From Pseudomonas khavaziana (lineage in GTDB: Bacteria > Pseudomonadota > Gammaproteobacteria > Pseudomonadales > Pseudomonadaceae), in assembly GCF_019145205.1 (NCBI RefSeq), contig NZ_JAHSTT010000001.1, forward strand, positions 682,001-746,000: 64,000 nt of DNA, read 5' to 3'. The translations under genes and the position numbers were made by a program. The notes under the pieces were generated by a model. That model was not told the origin of the DNA and made no database searches. It saw only the letters and a program-made list of their open reading frames with translations. Position 1 is the stretch's first letter. Each line of letters opens with the position of its first letter. Shown piece after piece: positions 58,204 to 64,000 of this stretch.

Positions 58204-60234
58204 ATGTCTGAGTACGATCCGCTTAACCCACCTTCCAGTCGTGGCACAAAAGCAGGTGTGCTGGTCCTGGATGCACCTGTTGCACCTGATGCATTACCCC
58301 TTGAGGCAGATGATCGCGGTCATAAAATACCGGTATTTTTTCAAAGCACAGGGCTGAGGGTTGAAGTGCCTACGTTGTGGCCCGGCAGTAACGTGCTCGA
58401 TCCTGGGGATATCACTCTTGTCAAGTGGTTTTTTGGAGTCGAGATGTTTGATGAGAAGAGGCTGACGGCGCCTTATGACGCTAGCGACCTGCCTGACGTT
58501 GACGCTCTGGTACCTCCCCATCTCATGGACGTACCCGGCCTGCATAAATTGTACTACGAGGTGATATTAAGAGAGTCAAGTGGTAACCCAGGGGAGCTTT
58601 CGTTTTCGACAAATCTGGACAGTGACAAGGTCGGGCCAAATAGCGGCTTGCGTGGTCCGCGTTTCCAGTTCCCGCAGGTCATCGAAGATGACGGCGTAAC
58701 GGATGAATATCTGGATAATCCCGCCAACCTGGACAGAGTGACCGCTACCATTGATTTGATTTGGCCGGACATACGTTTGGGGGATGTGGTGGAGGCTTCT
58801 TTAATACCATTGCCTTTTCTCAAGCCTTTGCGCAAACGTCCACGCCATTTGGACATCGTTGCCACCACCACCATTGTTCAAGCGCACAAGGATGGGGTTC
58901 GGCCCATCGAGGTGCATTTCCCGGGCGCTTTTCTTCGCGGTTTGCCCAATCGGGAGTTCAACGCTCAGTACTATTTGAAAGACCGCTCGGGTCGTGAGTC
59001 GGGCCCATCACGTACCGCTCCCCTGTTAATCAATCTGACGCCTACGCCCACCGACCTGCGTCCTGTTGAAATTCCGCAGTTGAATGATGGGCGTATAGCC
59101 CTCAATGACGCCCGTGCTGAAGGCGGGGTATATATGAATATCCTCGAAGTATTCGGCTCAACAGAGGGGGATCGTCTCCTACCGTCATGGGATCTTATAC
59201 CGCTTGACCCCATCGTTATTTCAGCTTTTCAGGCTTGGCCTATCAGGGTGCCGATTCCGTATTCGGTGTTGGCCAGCGGCGGTTACGAGTTCGTTTCCGG
59301 GATTGTGAGGGCAGAATACCGTTGGCAGAGAGGCGTTGCCCCCTCCAGGCCATCGATCACCCGCTTTGCTCCTGTGGATCTGACGGTTGCCGGGCCGGTG
59401 AGCCCTAATAACCCAGACCCTATCAACCTGTTGCTGGACGTGGTGACAGTGAAGGGGGTAGATGGTGACAACCAATTGACTATCAACGACGAGGGTAAGC
59501 CGGTACGCGTGATTACCTCGTTGTATGACGCGCCCGATGTTGGTCAAACGTTGGAACTGATGGCAGGGAGCTTTCCCGGGCCCATCGCGACCTACACCGT
59601 GCAAGCGGGAGATAGCGCGGGTCGGGAAATTGAGTGGTTCGTCGGCTGGAACATCATCGAGCTTTTAGATACAGGTTGGGTTCCTTTCTTTTACTGGACC
59701 TTCAACGGGGTCAACCGGCAACGCGCGTCAGACACGCCGGTAATGGTCAATATCGTGCGGCTCGTCGGGCTAAAACCGCTTGAGTATGTAGGAGTCGAGT
59801 ACGGACCCGGTCCTGGTGCCGGGTTTATCAGCTGCCATCTGCGACCTTGGGTAAACGGAGCGGGCGTTAAAATACCCGGGGATCCAACGCTGTTGGACGG
59901 CGGTGATGAGGTGATTTTGCACTGGGCCAGTTATGCGCACCCTAATGGCTTCGCTGGCGCTGTTATTCCTGAAACCATCAAGGCCTTCAGCCATACGCTG
60001 ACGGAACAAGAAGCTCGTGAGGGATATGTCTTTCAGGTTCCGTTTGACCCATACATCTTGCTTCCAGGGCTGGTCAAGCCACCAGAAGGGCAAACCAACC
60101 CTCGGCATGGCTCTGCGGTTGCGCGCTATCAGATCATCAAACCGGCAGGTGCAGGCATGGGGTATTCCGAGCGTAACTTGGTGTTCATCAGATTGATTCG
60201 GCCCAACTCACCGCCTTGCGTGTCGGACGATTAG
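58204..60234 (+). CDS. large unknown protein with Ig-like-type repeats (paralogue A)
   Basis: A 676-aa protein without signal peptide or membrane helix. I do not recognise a named function. It is rich in beta-strand-like stretches separated by Asp/Pro/Gly turns, suggesting a chain of bacterial Ig-like domains, and lacks Cys apart from a few. Its last 110 residues match paralogue B: an I-x-C-x(4)-PW motif, VK-I-x-D-x-L-L-x-G-D-x-V-I then a VRY-like strand. AGGAGAGTCGAT precedes the ATG. It sits 5' of paralogue B and an autotransporter, with a palindrome upstream. A role in surface interaction or toxin delivery is inferred only. Confidence 0.7.
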   Translation: MSEYDPLNPPSSRGTKAGVLVLDAPVAPDALPLEADDRGHKIPVFFQSTGLRVEVPTLWPGSNVLDPGDITLVKWFFGVEMFDEKRLTAPYDASDLPDVDALVPPHLMDVPGLHKLYYEVILRESSGNPGELSFSTNLDSDKVGPNSGLRGPRFQFPQVIEDDGVTDEYLDNPANLDRVTATIDLIWPDIRLGDVVEASLIPLPFLKPLRKRPRHLDIVATTTIVQAHKDGVRPIEVHFPGAFLRGLPNREFNAQYYLKDRSGRESGPSRTAPLLINLTPTPTDLRPVEIPQLNDGRIALNDARAEGGVYMNILEVFGSTEGDRLLPSWDLIPLDPIVISAFQAWPIRVPIPYSVLASGGYEFVSGIVRAEYRWQRGVAPSRPSITRFAPVDLTVAGPVSPNNPDPINLLLDVVTVKGVDGDNQLTINDEGKPVRVITSLYDAPDVGQTLELMAGSFPGPIATYTVQAGDSAGREIEWFVGWNIIELLDTGWVPFFYWTFNGVNRQRASDTPVMVNIVRLVGLKPLEYVGVEYGPGPGAGFISCHLRPWVNGAGVKIPGDPTLLDGGDEVILHWASYAHPNGFAGAVIPETIKAFSHTLTEQEAREGYVFQVPFDPYILLPGLVKPPEGQTNPRHGSAVARYQIIKPAGAGMGYSERNLVFIRLIRPNSPPCVSDD

Positions 60235-60316
60235 GCGTAGTGGAGAAGGATGCAGTGTGCTTGTAGTGAAGGAGGTGCTCGTGGTTGCGAGCATCACAGT
60301 CGAGCCGCAGGGGATA

Positions 60317-60332
60317 CTGTCAAGTTTGACAG
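60317..60332. promoter_or_regulatory. CTGTCA-N4-TRACAG palindrome, copy 3
   Basis: CTGTCAAGTTTGACAG, preceded by GGATA, 165 bases upstream of the 60497 gene. It is a perfect palindrome apart from the two central bases. Confidence 0.65.
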
Positions 60333-60496
60333 TTACGCGTTAAAGGGAAATCCCATTAAATGAATGAGAGGCCAGCAGATTTTCCAATTCAGACCTCTGC
60401 AGGGTCGGCATACGTTTAGAAAATGACACCCGGGTGTTTAGTCTTACCGTCGTTTTATGCCCGGACAGATACTTATTCTTTTGAGGAGTTTGAATC

Positions 60497-62434
60497 ATGT
60501 CCAACACATCCAGTAAACCTGTTAGTCAAGACCCTGTAGGCCCCATGGAAGAGTGGGAAGAACCCGTTCCCGATCCCACATTATTACCTGCTCCGACGAT
60601 CCCTGGTTTATTGCCGGCCATTGCTGGCGACAACCACCGGAATGTGGTGACAAGGGCGCTTCAATTGAGCGGACTCATTCTATGGATTGACCTGTGGGAC
60701 CGTACCGGCTTTTTTAATCTATTCGATATACTCACCGTCTTTGTGGATGGCCGGCCGGTACATATTGAGACCTACGACGCAGCTGTCACTTTACCTGATC
60801 CGGTAATTGTGAATTTGGGCCCCAAGTCGGCCTTGCAAACCAACGGTGTCAAAGACATTAGCGTTCATGTGCTCAACCTCAGCGACAATGACGTTAATTA
60901 CAACATCATTCGGGTTTACGTAGATGCGCAGGACCCTAACTATGGCAGTCAACCTTCGAGGGTCATGATAGAAGATTACGGCACCGAACTGACCCCAGCC
61001 TTTCTCGTGGGTAAAGCCGGTTTGGAATTCACCATTCCCACGCCGGCAGACCGGCGTGGCGGTGATACTTATCGAGTACTTGTGGGAAGTAATATCGTTG
61101 CGATCGAGGATGACGTGCCGGTGACAGGCGACATTACTGGTCATATTCCAACTGCAACGATTCTTGAGCGGTCAGGTTCGATAGACGTGAGATATAACCT
61201 GGCTGATCGGTCTGGCAACACGACTACGTTGTCTATTCCAAACTACGTACAAGTGAGTCTGAACGAAGCGCCCGTGTTTGGTCCCGTCAGTGTGTTGGAA
61301 GCGCCATTGGTTGATAAAGCAGAGGCCCGTAACGGCGCAACGGTGCGGTTGGAAAGCCTGACCGGCCATTTGCAGAACGACACCCTGGTCGTGTTATGGG
61401 GGGCTATTGAGATCTATCGTCAATCTATTGGCATGCCCGTTTTCCCAATTGACATCCCTGCAGGTTTTGCAGCTATTGCAGCAGGCGGGAATTTCTATAC
61501 GGCGGATATCAAAGTCATGATTGAGCGCCAAAGCAGCCCCACTTACAACGCAACTGCGGTGCAAGTGGATGTCGACCTGCGTGAGCCCGGTGGGCAAAAC
61601 CCTGGCGAAGGCCCTGTAGACCCAAACTTGGCACAGCCCGTTCTGCTCGGTGGGGGCCCCGACCCCAAACCCGATAACCGCCTCTCCGAGAAAGATCGCA
61701 ACTTCGATGCCACCGTCACTTTCACCCTACCACCGGGGCTGGAAGCAGGTGATTTCATTGACTATGTCTATGGGGGGGATGTCGTTGCGACTTACCCGGT
61801 AACCGGGACGGAAGCGGCCGATTTTCCGGTGCCTTTTACCGTGCCGTGGGCCGCTATCGATGCCAAGGGCAATGGCACCATTGAAACCCACTGCGTTATT
61901 CGGGATGCCATCAACTATAAGCATTCTCCGAATCAAGATGTTGTCGTGGAGATCTTCAACATCGGTAGCCTCACGCCTGTGACCTTTGAAAATGCCACGG
62001 TTATTACAAACAACCCGAACTTCACCTATGCCATTAACTGTGCTCGGCAGCCTTGGCTAGGTGTGCCTGTCAAGATTCTGGATCCCGGGCTCCTCTTGGT
62101 TGGCGACAAAGTGATCATCGAGGCTGTCAGATACGTGTTCAACGCTCCTGGCGCGCCTGTCGGTACGCCCATAGAGACCTCTGAATTCGAGCTCAACAGT
62201 GAGCATATCAATCTTGGCTTGACCGTCCCGCTGGATTTGAAGGTCTGGCTTCAAGACGTCACAGGCAATAATGGCCGAGGCATCGTCGGTGTGCGTTGGA
62301 GGCTTCTGCGCCCCTCCACGGGAGACCGGGGCAGGTCCGAAGAGGTGAGGGCAGCCTGGGATCTGGTTGGTTCGGGAGGCAACATTCCTGGCTATTGTGT
62401 TCCGGGTGCGTCGCGCGTCAAAGGTACGCTTTGA
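60497..62434 (+). CDS. large unknown protein with Ig-like-type repeats (paralogue B)
   Basis: A 645-aa protein like paralogue A in build: no signal peptide, acidic Pro-rich start (MEEWEEPVPDPTLLPAPTIP near residues 17-36), then beta-rich repeats with Asp/Gly turns. The two share a C-terminal domain (INCARQPWLGVPVKILDPGL here) and size. TGAGGAGTTTGAATC precedes the ATG. A strong terminator follows at 62448, so it is not co-transcribed with the autotransporter. The pair differs enough (about 30 aa in length and much of sequence) to be an old duplication. Confidence 0.7.
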   Translation: MSNTSSKPVSQDPVGPMEEWEEPVPDPTLLPAPTIPGLLPAIAGDNHRNVVTRALQLSGLILWIDLWDRTGFFNLFDILTVFVDGRPVHIETYDAAVTLPDPVIVNLGPKSALQTNGVKDISVHVLNLSDNDVNYNIIRVYVDAQDPNYGSQPSRVMIEDYGTELTPAFLVGKAGLEFTIPTPADRRGGDTYRVLVGSNIVAIEDDVPVTGDITGHIPTATILERSGSIDVRYNLADRSGNTTTLSIPNYVQVSLNEAPVFGPVSVLEAPLVDKAEARNGATVRLESLTGHLQNDTLVVLWGAIEIYRQSIGMPVFPIDIPAGFAAIAAGGNFYTADIKVMIERQSSPTYNATAVQVDVDLREPGGQNPGEGPVDPNLAQPVLLGGGPDPKPDNRLSEKDRNFDATVTFTLPPGLEAGDFIDYVYGGDVVATYPVTGTEAADFPVPFTVPWAAIDAKGNGTIETHCVIRDAINYKHSPNQDVVVEIFNIGSLTPVTFENATVITNNPNFTYAINCARQPWLGVPVKILDPGLLLVGDKVIIEAVRYVFNAPGAPVGTPIETSEFELNSEHINLGLTVPLDLKVWLQDVTGNNGRGIVGVRWRLLRPSTGDRGRSEEVRAAWDLVGSGGNIPGYCVPGASRVKGTL

Positions 62435-62447
62435 TTGATTGTCGGGG

Positions 62448-62482
62448 CCCCACCCTCTCGCTTGAGAGGGTGGGGTTTTTTA
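62448..62482 (+). terminator. rho-independent terminator after paralogue B
   Basis: The 12-bp stem CCCCACCCTCTC/GAGAGGGTGGGG has a 4-base loop and is followed by seven T with one break. Confidence 0.92.
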
Positions 62483-62616
62483 TTGAGTTTGTACCTTAAG
62501 GAAAGTCCTACGCTCTTTGGGAACTCACGTTATTAGTCTCTGCACCGTGGAAAACGGAAACCTCTTCGATACGGGTTCCGGGTTCGAACTGGTACTTAAT
62601 TCTGAGGCTACACAAC

Positions 62617-64000
62617 ATGATTTCTCCTGCTTCCCAGCGTTTTCGTTACTCGCGTTTATCATCGATCATCAAGCTCGTAGCCGCCGCACCGTTATGCCTG
62701 TTGAGTCAACAGGCAATGTCGACAATTGTGGTGGACGGAACGGTGGGCAGCGGCAAATATGACGTCCGCCCGGGGGCCGCAGCCAGCGACTATCTGGCCC
62801 AAAAAGGTGCGACGCTTACTGTTCACAAGAACGCCAATGTTAAAGAAATACGTGCGACGAGCGGGTCGACCTTGACGTTGACAGGAGCCAGCGTGAGTTC
62901 TGTCCATGGCTCCCAGGCGGCCATTGCGCTCAGCAATTCAAGCGCCACTATTTCCGACGCGCGCATTACCAGCCACACCAGTGGCGGCTTGAATGTGGCT
63001 CGCCAGGTGGGCACGCCCACGGGGTCCTACGCACAAGTCGACAATAGTGAAATCACTGGAGCGACCTATGGGGCCAACGTCACGTCCCATAGCCTTCTGG
63101 AGTTGAACAACTCTGTGCTGGTGGGCCAACGCCAGCAAGGGTTGAGGCTCCTGGGAGGGGCCGCAATCGCCACTGACAGCGAAATTACCGGTGGTACCAC
63201 GGGCGTTGTGATGTCCCTTGAAAGTGCAACTGCCCTTGAGTCGCCTCACCTGATACTCGACGGTTCGCGTGTGACGGGCCTCGATGGCCCCGCGATTAAT
63301 GTGCTGGGGCCGATCACGGCTGAAATCGACGTGACCAATGGTTCGTCCCTGCAGGGTCAGAACGGTAACATGCTCGAGCTGACCCAAGGCGGCTCGGCCA
63401 ACATGCGCGTGCGCTTCAGCGAGTTGGCTGGCAATATTCAGGTGGGTGCCGACAGTGCGTTGGACCTTAACCTGGACCACGCAATTCTGACGGGTGATGT
63501 CATCAACAACGGCGGCAGCGCCAGTGTCGGCCTGAATAATGGCTCGGTGCTCACCGGCCGCCTGGAAAACGTCGACACACTGGCGATCAACAGCGACGCC
63601 ACCTGGGTCATGGTCGACGACCAGCATGTGGGCGATCTGCTCCTGGCCGGCGGTAACGTCAAGTTCGGCGACACCGGCACGTTCTACCAATTGGACGTTG
63701 ACAACCTGTCGGGCAATGGCACCTTCGTCATGAGCGCGGATTTCGCTACCTTGACCGGCGACTTCCTGAATGTCACCGGCACGTCCTCGGGTGACCATCA
63801 GTTGTTGATCGCCAGCACCGGTGCAGACCCGTTGTCGGAAGATCGCTTGCATGTCGTGCACACCGAAGACGGCGGCGCCAAGTTCAGCCTGGTGGGTGAA
63901 CGGGTGGACGTGGGTACATACTCCTACAGCCTGGTCGACGACAACGAAGGCAAGGATTGGTTGCTCGATCCGGGCAGCAAAGTGATCAGCCCGAGCACCA
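62617..64000 (+). CDS. pertactin-like autotransporter passenger (3'-truncated by window)
   Basis: The frame is open from ATG 62617 to the window end (461 codons, no stop), so the beta-barrel translocator domain lies outside. GAGG precedes the start. An extended hydrophobic N-terminus (SSIIKLVAAAPLCLLSQQAM) is the likely signal peptide. The passenger is a right-handed beta-helix of short Gly/Asn/Asp-rich repeats, and the last part has the pertactin-family autochaperone pattern, around NLSGNGTFVMSADFATLTGD then VTGTSSGDHQLLIASTG. It is secreted by the type V route to the cell surface, probably as an adhesin or enzyme; no catalytic motif is visible. A long antisense frame is not a gene. Confidence 0.87.
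   Translation, partial: MISPASQRFRYSRLSSIIKLVAAAPLCLLSQQAMSTIVVDGTVGSGKYDVRPGAAASDYLAQKGATLTVHKNANVKEIRATSGSTLTLTGASVSSVHGSQAAIALSNSSATISDARITSHTSGGLNVARQVGTPTGSYAQVDNSEITGATYGANVTSHSLLELNNSVLVGQRQQGLRLLGGAAIATDSEITGGTTGVVMSLESATALESPHLILDGSRVTGLDGPAINVLGPITAEIDVTNGSSLQGQNGNMLELTQGGSANMRVRFSELAGNIQVGADSALDLNLDHAILTGDVINNGGSASVGLNNGSVLTGRLENVDTLAINSDATWVMVDDQHVGDLLLAGGNVKFGDTGTFYQLDVDNLSGNGTFVMSADFATLTGDFLNVTGTSSGDHQLLIASTGADPLSEDRLHVVHTEDGGAKFSLVGERVDVGTYSYSLVDDNEGKDWLLDPGSKVISPST

Noticed and set aside
62938..63861. A 307-codon minus-strand frame in the autotransporter
   Set aside because: The forward frame has an uninterrupted signal peptide and repeat passenger, so the minus frame is a shadow.

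Overview
The window is a chromosomal segment of a high-GC gamma-proteobacterium, almost certainly a member of the Pseudomonas fluorescens group. The evidence is the pcaBDC order of the beta-ketoadipate pathway, a TtgABC/EmhABC (MexAB-OprM type) efflux pump with its divergent TtgR-type repressor and operator, an OprD porin, a PhaG-type transacylase whose sequence reads like the P. putida enzyme, FosA, and many intergenic REP/REPIN palindromes of two families typical of fluorescent pseudomonads. The sequence was read by eye with no database search, so product names rest on recognised motifs and remembered family sequences.

Layout. 1-2566: end of a protocatechuate operon (pcaB is cut by the window start). 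2604-6314: a lipoprotein polysaccharide deacetylase, an AT-richer unknown gene with a duplicated repeat domain, and an OprD-family porin. 6450-13163: efflux operon ttgABC and repressor ttgR, sharing an operator/promoter. 13467-16190: ene-reductase, MFS exporter and ArsR-type regulator, with paired operator-like boxes upstream. 16217-20292: ACP phosphodiesterase, ornithine-lipid pair olsB-olsA, a serine hydrolase with a small membrane partner, and a DUF3077 gene with a structured leader. 20822-25743: putative amide/N-acyl amino acid catabolic cluster (M20 peptidase, MHS transporter, amidase, IclR regulator). 25918-27658: YceI and a cardiolipin synthase-like phospholipase D. 27802-33778: beta-glucosidase BglX, a LemA-TPM-TPM membrane cluster and a methyltransferase. 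33902-38154: TonB receptor, FecR anti-sigma and FecI sigma with a Fur-like box, laid out like the P. aeruginosa hxuIRA heme-sensing system.

38293-40663: DapA-like lyase, class II aldolase and a divergent XRE-cupin regulator with a palindromic operator. 40739-50117: DUF4917 (SIR2-like) protein, Fe-alcohol dehydrogenase, assorted regulators and transporters, FosA, DUF4142, Ogt, and a HicAB toxin-antitoxin pair. 50284-52590: LysR/MFS divergent pair and tRNA-Gly(CCC). 52757-57975: phaG, rsuA, a CWC protein, two small secreted proteins, an enoyl-CoA hydratase-family hydrolase and ung. 58204-64000: two large paralogous Ig-like-type unknown proteins followed by a pertactin-like autotransporter that runs off the window end.

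The most unusual part is 55499-62434. Three genes (a small secreted DUF3757-like protein and the two large paralogues) each have the same palindrome, CTGTCA-N4-TRACAG, upstream. This suggests a small undescribed regulon. Other points of interest are the SIR2-like DUF4917 gene, the structured leader of the DUF3077 gene, the ArsR-type box array, and a REPIN interrupted by about 16 bp.
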